This document shows positions 41,397-51,649 of a DNA stretch of 64,000 nt, in pieces. Origin of the DNA: Inia geoffrensis (lineage: Eukaryota > Chordata > Mammalia > Artiodactyla > Iniidae). Both the position numbers and the translations under genes were made by a program. Within the stretch, counting starts at the first letter, position 1. Every line of letters starts with the position of its first letter. Location: assembly GCA_036417435.1 (NCBI GenBank), contig CM070913.1:93239373-93303372 (forward strand), in the 5' to 3' direction. The notes under the pieces are model-generated. The model was given only the letters and a program-made list of their open reading frames with translations. It did not search any database and was not told the DNA's origin.

Positions 41397-41495
41397 CTAA
41401 GATTGTTTTGCAAAAGCAAGGGAAGGATGTGATCTCATAGGTGAATCTTATGGACATACCTCTTCCTGAATGAAGCCAGACACAGAGACTGAGCT

Positions 41496-41500
41496 CTGTA

Positions 41501-41532
<32 letters not shown>

Positions 41533-41654
41533 CCCGGCCACATCACGCAACACACAGGATCTTAATTCCCCGACCAGGGATTGAACCCGGGCCCCCTGCA
41601 GCGGAAGCTCAGGGTCTCAACCACTGGACTGCCAGGGAAGTCCCTGTATGATCC
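41496..41654 (-). repeat. Short SINE (antisense) with 11-bp target-site duplication
   Basis: T-run of more than 25, then 'ggccacatcacgcaac' and the head 'actgccagggaagtccc'. Flanking duplicates ctgtacgatcc (41496-41506) and ctgtatgatcc (41644-41654) differ by one base. Host sequence is an L1 fragment running to about 41900. Confidence 0.9.
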
Positions 41655-42200
41655 ATTTTTATAATGTTCAAGAACAGGCAACCCCAATCTATGGAGAAAG
41701 AGGCCAGGGTAGTGGTTCTATTGTCAGGAATGAAGAACAGTGTACCTGAGAGCTTTCTGGGGCCTGGGAAAGCGCTGCATCTTGAGCCGAGCAGTGGTTA
41801 CGCAAGTGCAGGCATTTGTAAAATGAATCCATATCCTTAAGGTTAGTCCACTCGCTGCGTGTAAGTTGCACCTCAATTAAAAGTTAAAGCAAAGGAATAA
41901 GAAACATGAAACTCAGGCACTGGCAACCTCTGACTGAGGGGTCGAGTGGACAGGATGGGAAGGAACACGGACAGAAACGGAAATTATTGGGAATGTCGCC
42001 CCTCTTTGGCACTGTTTTCAAGGTTGTTCATTCTCTGGTTATGCCTTCCATGTGTGCTACAGGTATTATTTTGTATGTATTGAATGGTAACAAAGAAGAT
42101 TTTCAAAGTAAACATATAGGGATGTCCAATAACAAAAAATACTTCTTTATATCTCTTATGCGGTATTTCTTTCCATTTGTCATGAAAAAATTCAAGCTTA
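41655..42200 (+). repeat. L1 fragment and AT-rich sequence
   Basis: 'tttttataatgttcaagaacaggcaaccccaatctatgg' is a sense-strand L1M 3' phrase. After about 41900 the sequence is AT-rich without a clear match. Confidence 0.5.
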
Positions 42201-42562
42201 GAAAAGAAAACAGTTCCATGAGCAGTCACATACACAGCACCTAAATTTAATTATTGTTAGCATTTTGCCATATTGCTTCACTTATTTTTGGTCTTGCTGA
42301 AGTAATTTTAAAGTAAAATAGACCTCCTTGTTTCATTCCTACTGCATTTTATAAGAAAGTAAACTTGATTTTTCTGGATCAATTAAGGTGTTAGAGTATT
42401 ACATTTCTTGGAAAACACAATTTGGTTTATCAGGAGCCTTCATTGTCTTAATGCAAAAAAGTTCCAAGTGCAGTGATTTCCAAGGACCTAAGTTTTGACG
42501 TTTGTTCAATAAATGTTTCCAGAGTATCTGGTAAGAGCAAGATACTGTGTATTAGGCGCTGT
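42201..42562. repeat. Old LINE sequence around a younger L1 insertion
   Basis: 'ttaattattgttagcattttgccatattgcttc' is an L1M phrase. The final part (42520-42576) reads as an L2 3' phrase ('gagtatctggtaagagcaagatactgtgtattaggcgctgtg') and resumes after the inserted L1. Confidence 0.5.
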
Positions 42563-43229
42563 GAAAGAAATCCAGTTGTGAAAACCATAACCCGAAAAGA
42601 TACATGCACCCCAATGTTCACTGCAGCACTATTTACAGTAGCCAAGACATGGAAGCAACCTAAGTGTCCATCGACAGATGAATGGATAAAGAAGATGTGC
42701 TACGTATATACAATGGAATATTACTCAGCCATAAAAAAGAATGAAATAATGCCATTTGCAGCAACATGGATGGACCTAGAGATTATCATACTAAGTGAAG
42801 TAAGTCAGACAAGGAAAGACAAATATCAAGTGATACTACCCATATGTGGAATCTAATTTAAAAAAAAAGAGAAAAGGAAAAAATGAACTTATTTAAAAAG
42901 CAGAAACGGAGTTACAGATATCAAAAACAAACTTACAGTTACCAAAGGGGAAACATGGTGGGGGAGGGATAACTCAGAAACCTGGGATGAACAGACACAC
43001 ACTATTTTATATAAGACAGATCACCAACAAGGACCTACTGTATACCACAAGGAACTCTACTCAATATTCTGTGGTGACCTGTATGAGAAAAGAATCTAAA
43101 AAAGAATGAATATGTGTACATGTATAACTGAATCACTTTGCTGTATACCTGACACTAACACAACATTGTAAATCAACTAGACTCCAATAAAATAAAATTT
43201 TACAAAAGGAAGAAAGAAAGAAATCCAGT
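42563..43229 (+). repeat. 5'-truncated L1 with 14-bp target-site duplication
   Basis: A 640-bp L1 3' end in sense orientation. The end of ORF2 is readable (about 42595-42850, with [14 protein letters not shown] and MEYYSAIKKNEIMPFAATW, and in-frame phrases to ..YQVILPICGI), followed by the 3' UTR and A-rich tail. Perfect duplicates gaaagaaatccagt flank it at 42563-42576 and 43216-43229. Only a non-functional C-terminal stub remains. Confidence 0.93.
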
Positions 43230-43674
43230 GGCATGAGACTTGGTCCTTGCTTTCACAATTTGGAAAGTAAAATAAAATATTTACACATATACCCCCCCCC
43301 CCATTTTTTAAAATAAAGTAACATAACGACATATTACTCCTAAGTACCTTGTATGAGAATACAGACATTTTAATGTGTCAATTATACGTCAGTGAAAAAG
43401 AAAAGGAGCACCTTCCTGCATGACAGAGACAGCACTGTCACACTTCCCAAATTAACAATAATGCCCTGACATCATTTCCTACGTGACCGTATTCAAAGTT
43501 GCCCCCTTGTCTCCCCAAATATCTTTACAGTGGATTTGTCCAATCAGTCCTGGTCCAGAACTACGGTTGCATTTGTAAATCTCTTTTAATCTACAGCAGA
43601 CCCCTATTTTCCCTGTGCCCTTAACCTGATGAGCAACTGGGATTGATTGTCCCAAGACAGGTACTTTATTTGTT
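43230..43674. repeat. Old LINE fragments
   Basis: L2-like continuation ('catgagacttggtccttgctttc') and then L1M-like phrases ('aattaacaataatgccctgacatcatttcc', 'gtccagaactacggttgcatttg'). Confidence 0.45.
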
Positions 43675-44330
43675 TTGTTTAATTTTTATTTTGTATTGGA
43701 CTATAGTTGATCTACAAAGTTACGTTAGTTTCAGGTGTAACTTATATGGTTACTACAGAATACTGAGTATAGTTCCCTGTGCTGTTCAGCAGGTCCTTGT
43801 TGGTTATCTATTTTATGTATAGTAGTGTGTATATGTCAATCCCAAACTCCTAATTTACCCCCACTTTTCCCCTTTGGTAACCACAAGATTTTTTTTTTTT
43901 GAAGTCTGTGAGTCTGCTTCTGTTTTGTAAGTAAGTTCATTTGTGTCATTTTTTTTTTTTAAAGAAGACGTTGAGGGTAGGAGTTTATTAATTAATTAAT
44001 TAATTTTTGCTGTGTTGGGTCTTCGTTTCTGTGCGAGGGCTTCCTCTAGCTGTGGCGAGCCGGGGCCACTCTTCATCGCGGTGCGCGGGCCTCTCACTAT
44101 CGCGGCCTCTCTTGTTGCGGAGCACAGGCTCCAGACGTGCAGGCTCAGTAGTTGTGGCTCACGGGCCTAGTTGCTCCGCGGCATGTGGGATCCTCCCAGG
44201 CCAGGGCTCGAACCCGTGTCCCCTTCACTAGCAGGCAGACCCTCAACCACTGTGCCACCAGGGAAGCCCCATTTGTGTCATTTTTTAGATTCCACATATG
44301 TAATATCATATGATACTTGTCCCAGACAGG
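43675..44330 (-). repeat. L1 3' end (antisense) split by a SINE
   Basis: 'actatagttgatctacaaagttacgttagtttcaggtg' onwards is the antisense L1 3' end. The target sequence resumes after the SINE with 'tttagattccacatatgtaatatcatatgatac'. Confidence 0.8.
43938..44286 (-). repeat. CHR-type SINE (antisense) with 17-bp target-site duplication
   Basis: T-run, (ATTA)n at about 43987-44005, 'gctgtgttgggtcttcgtttctg' and the head 'accagggaagcccc'. Perfect duplicates catttgtgtcatttttt at 43938-43954 and 44270-44286. Confidence 0.95.
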
Positions 44331-44349
44331 TACTTTAGACAAGGCAGAC

Positions 44350-44640
44350 AAGGGTGAAGTGATGGAGATGGAGTGAGGGGGCGTGGCTTTGCTTTAAGTG
44401 GTCAGGGACGCTCTCGGAGGAGGGGCCACCTGGGCTGACCCAAGAGCCAAGCAAGCAAGGTTCTAGGGGGAGAGTGTGCCCAGCAGGGGCAAGGCACAGG
44501 CTCAGCATGTTTGAGGTGGAGCGTGGAGGCCAGAGTGGGCGAGCAGGCGAGCCGGAGGCAGGGCTAGAAGTGCAGTCAGAGGAGCCGGGGAAGCAGGTCA
44601 CAAGGAGTAAGCGAGCCAGCGGACGAAGGCTGCCACAGAC
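44350..44640 (-). repeat. L2-like fragment (antisense)
   Basis: Phrases 'tggtcagggacgctctcggaggaggggccacctgggctgacccaagag' and 'agtgtgcccagcaggggcaaggcac' look like L2 in reverse complement. Confidence 0.5.
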
Positions 44641-44644
44641 GTGC

Positions 44645-45185
44645 CAGCTGCATGACCGCCCGTATCTGTGAATCACCCGCTGGGCTTGCGCGACGTGCTG
44701 GGCACCGCACTGAGCGTTTTATGTGGTCAACCCGCCCGATCCCCACGACAGCCCAGTGAGTTCCTGGCTGTATCAGTCAGGACCCGCTAGGCTCTGCAGC
44801 AGTAACAAAGTGCTCCGAAAAGCTCCGCCACTCGGAACCCTGCAGTCTGATTTCTTGCTCCTGCTAGTGGTGATCCGTCCCCGTGTTGGCTAGGGGCTCC
44901 AGGAGGGATGTGGGAACGCCTGACATTGCCGTACCGGGGGGAGCTCAGGAGGGGCCGTTAGGGGCTCCATTCTGGAAGCTTCTGCCGACAGCTCGTCCGT
45001 CAGAACTGACCGCACGGCTCTAGCCACAAGAACAGGAAGGGCGCCCAGGAGCTGGGAACCTGGAAATACCCTAGCAGCGTTGTGGCCCCATTTTACAGAC
45101 GAGAAAACTACTTTAAAAAAGATAAAAGTAAGTTGCCCAAGGCCTCACACCTGGTTACTGGAAAGGCAGGGAGAGCTGGCCTGGA
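44645..45185 (-). repeat. MIR (antisense) interrupted by about 300 bases
   Basis: 'gcgcgacgtgctgggcaccgcactgagcgttttatgtgg' and, after 45070, 'cccattttacagacgagaaaac..aagttgcccaaggcctcacacc' are the two halves of one antisense MIR. Between them (about 44770-45060) lies another old repeat ('gtatcagtcaggacccgctaggctctgcag') that I cannot name. Confidence 0.65.
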
Positions 45186-45794
45186 CTTGGGCTTTGATGG
45201 CAGAGGCCTCGGCAGAAGGATGCTGATGGGCTTGGTGGCCGTGGCTGTTCTTCCTGCCCCATGACACAGGGCACAAGCGTTTTGCCCGTCTGCCTCCGAA
45301 GGCTGGAATCTGCCTCCAGACACTTGCTTCCTAGCCCGGAGGTGCCCCAAGTCCCCGGCGGGCTGTGCAGCTGGTGGTGAGGTCTGGCACCAGGACCCCG
45401 GGCCTGCAATTCCCCCCTGAGAGGCGTGTCCTGCACACGCTCGGTGCCCCACACGCAGACCAGGCTCTGGGCCCTGGAGGCTGCGTCGCCCGGGGGGCCT
45501 CTGGCTTTTCCTGGGTTTGGCCCGGCAGAGGCCCTTAGTCCCGCATCCTCCACAACAGTGAGTTCTCTGACCACCTACCGCCAGGGCCCTCCACCCAGCT
45601 CCAGCAGCCCCTGCAGGCCTGGCGAAGCCCCAGGTCCCCGCAGCCCTGTGACTCCCTTCATTAACGTCCAGTGAGACCCTGCGGAGTGGAATTCTGTCTC
45701 CCGTCAGGATATTGACTGATAATGGTCACGTCACCAGGGAGGTCTGGGAGGTTAGGCAGGGACCACTCACACAACAACTTCGACTGAGGGCTGC
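45186..45794. other. Intergenic, no feature recognised
   Basis: GC-rich, nothing nameable. Confidence 0.4.
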
Positions 45795-46315
45795 CTGAGG
45801 GTCAGGTACCACCTGAGGTTCTGGAAAATCCCTTCCGTCATGGAGTTCCCGTTCCACCGGGAGACAGACAAGAAGCGCCATTAAACGAGGTCTGTTAGAT
45901 GGTGCTGGGTTTCCTAGAGGGAACAAAAACAGGGAAGGGGCGCGAGTGTGCGGGAAGAGTCATAACTCTAAACAGGGAGGTCAGGACCCGGGGTGGTGGG
46001 GGCAGGCTGGGTGACACGGGTCCCTCCCAGCAGAGCAAACAGCAAGTGCAAAGGCCCTGGGTCAGGGGCAATGAATGCCCTGTGTGTTCAGGGGGAGCAC
46101 GGAGGCCAGAAGGGGGAGGCAGTGGTGTCCAGCCTGGAGCATGAGGACCTGGGCGTCCTTGGAGAGGAGCTGCAGGCTCTGGCTTGGATTTTCCAGAGCT
46201 GTGGGCCTGCACAGGTGAGAAGAGACTGTGGTGGACCCCGGCTAGAGGCCGGGGATGCGACCCAGGAGGGAGATTCTGGTGGCAGAGGCCAGCACTTCCC
46301 ACCTGGATTAGGTGC
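45795..46315 (-). repeat. L2-like fragment (antisense)
   Basis: 'atcccttccgtcatggagttcccgttccaccgggagacagac' and 'agcaagtgcaaaggccctgggtcaggggc' are reverse-complement L2 phrases; the rest is diverged. Confidence 0.55.
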
Positions 46316-46377
46316 TATACTGCGCTGCATGGTGTCCCCATAATTCATGTCCACCAGGGACCTCAGAATGTGACCTT
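46316..46377 (+). repeat. Short MaLR LTR stub
   Basis: 'ctgcatggtgtccccataattcatgtccaccagggacctcagaatgtgacctt' resembles the first 60 bases of a MaLR LTR; it stops abruptly at the SINE. Confidence 0.45.
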
Positions 46378-46573
46378 GGACTTCCCTGGTGGCACAGTGG
46401 TTGAGGGTCCACCTGCTGGTGCAAGGGGCACGGGTTCGATCCCTGGTCCCAGAGGATCCCGCGTGCTGCAGAGCGGCTGGGCCTGTGAGCCATGGCCACT
46501 GAGCCTGCGCGTCCGTGTCCGGAGCCTGTGCTCCGCAACAGGAGAGGCCACAACAGTGAGAGGCCCGCGTACC

Positions 46574-46605
<32 letters not shown>
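46378..46605 (+). repeat. Young CHR-type SINE without visible target-site duplication
   Basis: Full-length: head 'ggacttccctggtggcacagtgg', B box 'gggttcgatccctgg', 'ggagaggccacaacagtgagaggcccgcgtaccgc' and a 29-base A tail. The sequences on the two sides belong to different repeats (MaLR stub, L1). Confidence 0.93.
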
Positions 46606-46609
<4 letters not shown>

Positions 46610-46627
46610 ACTAACTGATGGATTAAA

Positions 46628-47025
46628 AAAATGTGGTCTAGGGATTTCCCTGGTGGTGCAGTGGTTAAGAATCCGCCTGCCAATACAGGCGACATGGGTT
46701 CAAGCCCTGGTCCAGGAAGATCCCACATGCTGCGGAGCAGCTAAGCCTGTGCGCCACAACTAGTGAGCCTGTGCACTAGAGCCCGTGAGCCACAACTACT
46801 GAGCCCACGTGCCACAACTACTGAAGCCCGCATGACTAGAGCCCGTGGTCCACAACAAGAGAAGCCACCGCAATGAGAAGCCTGTGCACCGCAACGAAGA
46901 GTAGCCCCAGCTTGCTGCAACTAGAGAAAGCCTGCGCCCAGCAATGAAGACCCAATACAGACAAAAATCAATCAATCAATAAATATATTTTTTAATAAAT
47001 AAATAAAAATTTTAAAATGTGGTCT
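46628..47025 (+). repeat. Long CHR-type SINE with 12-bp target-site duplication
   Basis: Head at 46641 ('gggatttccctggtggtgcag'), then several 'gagccacaactactgagccc' units, 'gaagacccaatacag' and an A/T-rich tail. Duplicates aaaatgtggtct at 46628-46639 and 47014-47025. Confidence 0.93.
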
Positions 47026-47051
47026 CTCCGAGCAATGGAGTATCATTCAGC

Positions 47052-47256
47052 AAGAAAAAGAAATGTGGGCTTCCCTGGTGGCGCAGTGGTTGGGAGTCTG
47101 CCTGCCGATGCAGGGGACACGGGTTCGTGCCCCAGTCCGGGAAGATCCCACATGCCGCGGACCGGCTGGGTCCGTGAGCCATGGCGGCTGAGCCTGCGCG
47201 TCTGGAGCCTGTGCTCCACAACGGGAGAGGCCACAACAGTGAGAGGCCCGCGTAAC

Positions 47257-47294
<38 letters not shown>

Positions 47295-47304
47295 AAAAGA
47301 AATG
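47052..47304 (+). repeat. Young CHR-type SINE with 14-bp target-site duplication
   Basis: Full length with a tail of about 30 A. Duplicates aagaaaaagaaatg at 47052-47065 and 47291-47304. Confidence 0.95.
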
Positions 47305-47700
47305 AAGCACCGATACATGTTACAGCGTAGATGAGCCTTGAAAACAACATATGCTGAGTGAAAGAAGCCAGAGACACAGACAAGCCAAACAGTAAATAAA
47401 TAAATAATAAATAAAAGAAGGAAAAAAGAAGAAATAGAAATAAGTCAGACACAAAAGGCCACACATCGTATGAGTCCATTCATACAAAATGTTCAGAACG
47501 GGCAAATCCAGAGAGACAGACTAGGGGTCACCCGGGGCTGGGGGAGAGGGAGCCTGCCAGTAGGTGTGGGGTTTCTTCCTGGGGTGCTGAAAACGTTCTG
47601 AGATGAGATAGTGGTGATGGTCGCACAACTCAACATGCTGAAAAACCGCTGGAGCGTACACTTTAACATCCTGAATGTTATGGTATGTCAATTATAACAT

Positions 47701-48105
47701 AAATTTTTTTTTAAATGAAGACAAATGCAGTAAAGATGTTTAAAAAACAAAGAAGAATGGAGTACTGCCTGACCCGCTTGCCTCCGGGTACAGAGATTGC
47801 AAAAGCAGCCTGGGGTGGGTGGATGTCGAAGGCGCCACCGCTGTGCCCTCTGCCCGCAAGACCGGCTGACCTGCGTGGATGCTGGGCCACAGCCGGGCTC
47901 CAGGACCTGCCAGGGTGTGGCTCTGGGCCAGCCAGGCCCCTCCTTCTTCACCTGTAGAATGGGGAAGGCAATGGTGCCCACCTGGGGCCGGGGGTGAGGA
48001 GGCAGTGGGTGGGTTTCCGAGGAGCCCTAAGAGCAGGGCCTGGACGGGGCGCTGTGTTACCTGTCCATCCACAGAGCCCTCGGAGCGCCTGTCCCCAAGC
48101 CAGAG
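47701..48105. other. Intergenic, no feature recognised
   Basis: Nothing nameable; ordinary GC-rich text. Confidence 0.4.
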
Positions 48106-48925
48106 CCCCTCGAGATATTTTTTTCTGAGGTGCGATTCACCCAACGCAAAATTACCCACCTTAAAGTGAACAATTTAGGGGCGTTTAGCACGTCGACAAT
48201 GCTGTGCAACCACCACCTCTGTCTAGTTCCAAAACATTGCATCACCCTGAAATAAACCCCATCCCCGTTAGCAGCCCCTCCCTCTCCCCTCCTCCTCCGG
48301 GCCCTGGCAACCATGTCTGTGGGTTCACCTCTTCCAGGTGTTTCATATAAATGGACCACTTGCGATATGGGACCTTAGACTTTCCCTCATTTGAGGCTGC
48401 TGGGAGATGAGAAAATAAAAATATGTCTCCACATGGTTATATGAATTGTCCTTTTCAAAAAAATTCTAAACAAACCCCAGATGCACTGCTTGGATGAATC
48501 TTAGCTCATGGTGCGCTGTCACCATCAGCCTGGACTTATTTATAACATAAAAATGTGTGAGTTCACCAACCCACCCAAGAACTAGAGTATCAATGATAAC
48601 TTCCACCCGCCTCTGTGCCCCACACCTTCTCATCCCTCCCAGGGACCACTGAGTTTTGTGCTGTCACCTCACCTTTGTTGGATGGCAGTTTTAACACAAA
48701 TGAACAATCACCCAGATATTCATCACACAACGCATCACAATGTCACGTTGCGTTTTAATTGTTTTCGGCTTTGTTGAAAGGGTGTCACGTTATAGGTCAT
48801 CTTCTGGGACTCATTTATTCCCACTGCATATTATGTCAGTAAAAAGCATCTTTGTAGTTGCAGGAAGTTGGCATCTGTTCTTTTTTTCCCACTACGGGGT
48901 AATATTCCATTGCAGAAACAGATTA
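48106..48925 (-). repeat. Old L1 3' fragment (antisense)
   Basis: 'gatattttttttctgaggtgcgattcaccc'-like opening, then 'taaagtgaacaatttaggggcgtttagcac', 'tcatataaatggaccacttgcg' and finally 'cactacggggtaatattccattg'. The middle (48390-48720) is more diverged. Confidence 0.65.
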
Positions 48926-48975
48926 TAACAGAGGTTTGGGGAGGGGAGGGTTCAGCATTTTTCCTTTTATAGAGA

Positions 48976-49348
48976 CTACTGCTGTCATAAAAACGAACGA
49001 AATTGGGTCATTTGTAGAGACGTGGATGGATCTAGAGACTGTCATACAGAGTGAAGTAAGTCCGAAAGAGAAAAACAAATATCATATATTAACACATATA
49101 TGTGGAACCTAGAAAAATGGTACAGATGAACCGGTTTGCAGGGCAGAAGTACAGACACAGATGTAGAGAACAAACGTATGGACACCAAGCGGGGAAAGGG
49201 ACAGGGGGTGGGGGAGTGGTGTGATGAATTGGGAGATGGGGATTGACACATATACACTAATATGTATAAAATGGATAATTAATAAGAACCTGCTGTTTAA
49301 AAAAATTAAATTAAATTTAAAAATTCAAAAAAAAAAGGCTACTGCTGT
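48976..49348 (+). repeat. 5'-truncated L1 with 10-bp target-site duplication
   Basis: About 350 bases of L1 3' end in sense orientation ('gggtcatttgtagagacgtggatggatctagagactgtcatacagagtgaagtaag' to an A-rich tail). Flanks ctactgctgt at 48976-48985 and 49339-49348. Confidence 0.85.
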
Positions 49349-49364
49349 AAACATCATAGATTGT

Positions 49365-49366
<2 letters not shown>

Positions 49367-49408
<42 letters not shown>
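49367..49408. repeat. (TG)n microsatellite
   Basis: 21 uninterrupted TG units, the longest dinucleotide array in the window. Confidence 0.97.
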
Positions 49409-49410
<2 letters not shown>

Positions 49411-49594
49411 TGTCTCTGTGTCCAGGGCACAGGCCTGGAGGGGGCTCAGCAGGGACAGAAACGAGAACAGGCTCCCACAGCAGAGAGGAGAGGAGGGTCT
49501 CCGCGGATGGACGGGAAGGTGGGTGCCTGGACGCGCCCAGCCCCTGTGCCCCGTTCATTTGCTCATTCATTCATTCTTTCAACAATAGCGAACT

Positions 49595-49780
49595 GGGGAC
49601 TTCCCTGGTGGCACAGTGGTTAAGACTGCACTCTCAATGCAGGGGGCCAGGGTTCCATCCCTGGTCGGGGAACTAGATCCCACATGCCACAACTAAGAGT
49701 TCTCAGGCCACAACTAAGGAGCCCTCAAGCCACAACTAAGACCCAGCACAACCAAATAAATAAATAAATAAATAAATTAC
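49595..49780 (+). repeat. CHR-type SINE
   Basis: Head 'ggggacttccctggtggcacag', three 'gccacaactaag' units and an (AAAT)n tail. Target-site duplication not clear. Confidence 0.9.
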
Positions 49781-50939
49781 GGTAACGAATTGAAGGTTTC
49801 CTAAGCCCCTTTCAGGCTAGTAACAAGTTCAAGCTCCCTGTTTTGGAGCTTCCACATAGGTGGAGGGAGCTAGAAAATAAGAAATCCACAAGGAGAGCTC
49901 CCATAAGGATAAGTGAGAAAGGACATGAAGTGGGGCTGAGGAGTTCTTAATGTTTTTAATCTTAAGCACTTTGGGGAGGGTGAATGGTAAATTTCTGCTG
50001 GAGGTGAGCGAAATAAGGACGTAAGTGTGTCTCCCATCCCACTTCCCAGACCCTTGACTGTGCTCCTTGGCCCACAGTCCCCTTTGTTAGAGTGCCAGAG
50101 GGGCCCGGCTTCTTTGGATGGAATGGCAGTCAGGGAAAGCCTCTGGAGGAGATGGCTGGCTGGAGCCAGCGTTTTGACCAGCTGGTCAGTGCAAAGGCCC
50201 TGCAGCTGGGGTAGGTCGAGTGGGGCTGGGTGAGGGAGGTGGAGAGGGAAGAAGGCAGCAATGCCCCAAGCACTGTGCCCACCAGGAGGCCCCAGGCCCC
50301 AGACAGCTGGAACTGGCGGAGGAGGACAGCAGGTTGAGGCAGGGAGGCGGGGGGAGCACGCACATCATCGGAAGACACACCTGGCTGCCCCTTGAAACGG
50401 GGACTAGAGGGAGGTCAGGACGCCGCAGGGTTCTGGAGTTGCCCCCCAGGCGCTTAGAGGAAGCCCCAAGTCCCGATCCTTGCTCCAGGCCTGGCAGGGG
50501 CTTCTGCACGCCTTTCAGACGTCCCGCAGGGCTCCTAACTCTCCGTCGTCCCTCAGCAGGGTGGCAGTGTCCGTGGCAGGCTGAGTCACCCACCTGGCAG
50601 GATGCAAAGGCCTTGGGGCACTCTCTGCTTAGACTTTTGCAAGAACCAGCAGCCGCAGGCTCTGAGCCAGCTTGCTTCTCACTCAGGAGCTGCTGTCTTC
50701 AAGGGCTGGAGCCCTCTGGGGCTGGGAAAATGCGGGCTAAAGCTCGGCGCCCTGGACCCAGCAGTCACTCACTCCTTCTCCCTCCAGGCCTTCGAGGAGG
50801 CTATTGGCACCCGATGTGCCTCCTAGGACCAGAGCCGCCAGCCCCCAGCACAGCCCACCATGCCGCGGGCACAGTGGGAAGCCCCCTACCCCTCAGCAGT
50901 CCCTGCCCCTCCCCCTCCCCACAGCCCCTGCCAGCCGCC
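49781..50939. other. Intergenic; L2-like text at about 50080-50300
   Basis: 'ggaatggcagtcagggaaagcctctggaggag' and 'gtcagtgcaaaggccctgc' suggest an antisense L2. The remainder is unique-looking and GC-rich. An open frame at 50220-51068 runs from this into the L1 and is not credible as a gene. Confidence 0.45.
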
Positions 50940-51075
50940 AGTCCTCTTTCTGTCTCTATGGATTTGCCTGTCTGGATGTTTCATGTAAATGTCTTTGTAC
51001 AAGGTGTGGCCTTTTGCATCTGGCTTCTTTCACTCGCAGAATGTTTCCCAGGTTCATCCACACTGTAGACTGTGT

Positions 51076-51226
51076 CAGTGTTTCTTTTTATTTTATTTTA
51101 TTTTGGCCACGCCATGCGGCTTGAGGGATCTTAGTTCCCTGACCAAGGACCAGCCGTGTACCCCCTACAGTGGAAGCACGGAGTCCTAACGACTGGACCG
51201 CCAGGGAGTTCCCAGTGTTTCTTTTT
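51076..51226 (-). repeat. Short SINE (antisense) with 14-bp target-site duplication
   Basis: (ATTTT)n-rich end at the left and the head 'accgccagggagttccc' at the right. Duplicates cagtgtttcttttt at 51076-51089 and 51213-51226. Confidence 0.94.
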
Positions 51227-51649
51227 AAAATTAACTTTGAGACTTCCCTGGTGGCGGGGTGGTTAAGAACCCGCCTGCCAAAGCAGGGGACACAGGTTCA
51301 AGCCCTGATCCGGGAAGACCCCACATGCCACGGAGCAACTAAGCCCGTGCGCCACAACTACTGAGTGTGCGCTCTAGAGCCCACGAGCCACAACTACTGA
51401 GCCTGTGCTCTAGAGCCCGCGAGCCACAACTACTGAGCCCGCGTGCCACAAACTACCGAACCCACACACGTAGAGCCTGTGCTCCGCAACAAGAGAAGCC
51501 ACTGAAATGAGAAGCCCACGCACCGCAACAAAGAGTAGCCCCTGCTCGCCACAACTAGAGAAAGCCCGTGTGCAGCAGTGAAGACCCAACGCAGCCAAAA
51601 ATAAACAAATTTATTAAAAAATTAAAAAATAAAAAATAAAATTAACTTT
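51227..51649 (+). repeat. Long CHR-type SINE with 12-bp target-site duplication
   Basis: Head at 51239 ('gagacttccctggtggcgg'), several 'gagccacaactactgagcc' units and an A/T-rich tail. Duplicates aaaattaacttt at 51227-51238 and 51638-51649. It abuts the right duplicate of the preceding, oppositely oriented SINE. Confidence 0.94.

Larger units (their letters stand above)
39951..41495 (-). repeat. L1 3' half (antisense), interrupted by two SINEs
   Basis: Begins with the L1 3' end ('ttgaagtatagttgatttacaatattatattagtttcaggtgtacaac') and continues through 'ccctgtgctgtacaatatatcc', 'ggctgagtaatattgcattttatatg' and 'ggagtggattcgctggatcatacagtag'. After the first SINE comes 'ttttcagttttttaaggaaccacc'. 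Segments: 39951-40565, 40782-40891 and then more diverged AT-rich text after 41128. Confidence 0.8.
46606..47700 (+). repeat. L1 3' fragment hosting two SINEs
   Basis: L1 pieces 46606-46639, 47026-47065 and 47305-47700 read continuously when the SINEs are removed ('ctaactgatggattaaaaaaatgtggtct', 'gcaatggagtatcattcagc', 'tgttacagcgtagatgagccttgaaaacaac', 'catcctgaatgttatggtatgtcaattataac'). Confidence 0.8.

Noticed and set aside
42595..42856. Protein-coding gene similar to L1 ORF2
   Set aside because: Only the last part of ORF2 in a 5'-truncated insertion with target-site duplicates; a dead copy.
50220..51068. Open frame of 282 codons, plus strand, intergenic
   Set aside because: It runs from unique sequence into an antisense L1 remnant; the C-terminal 40 residues are translated L1 noise. 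No start context or domain.
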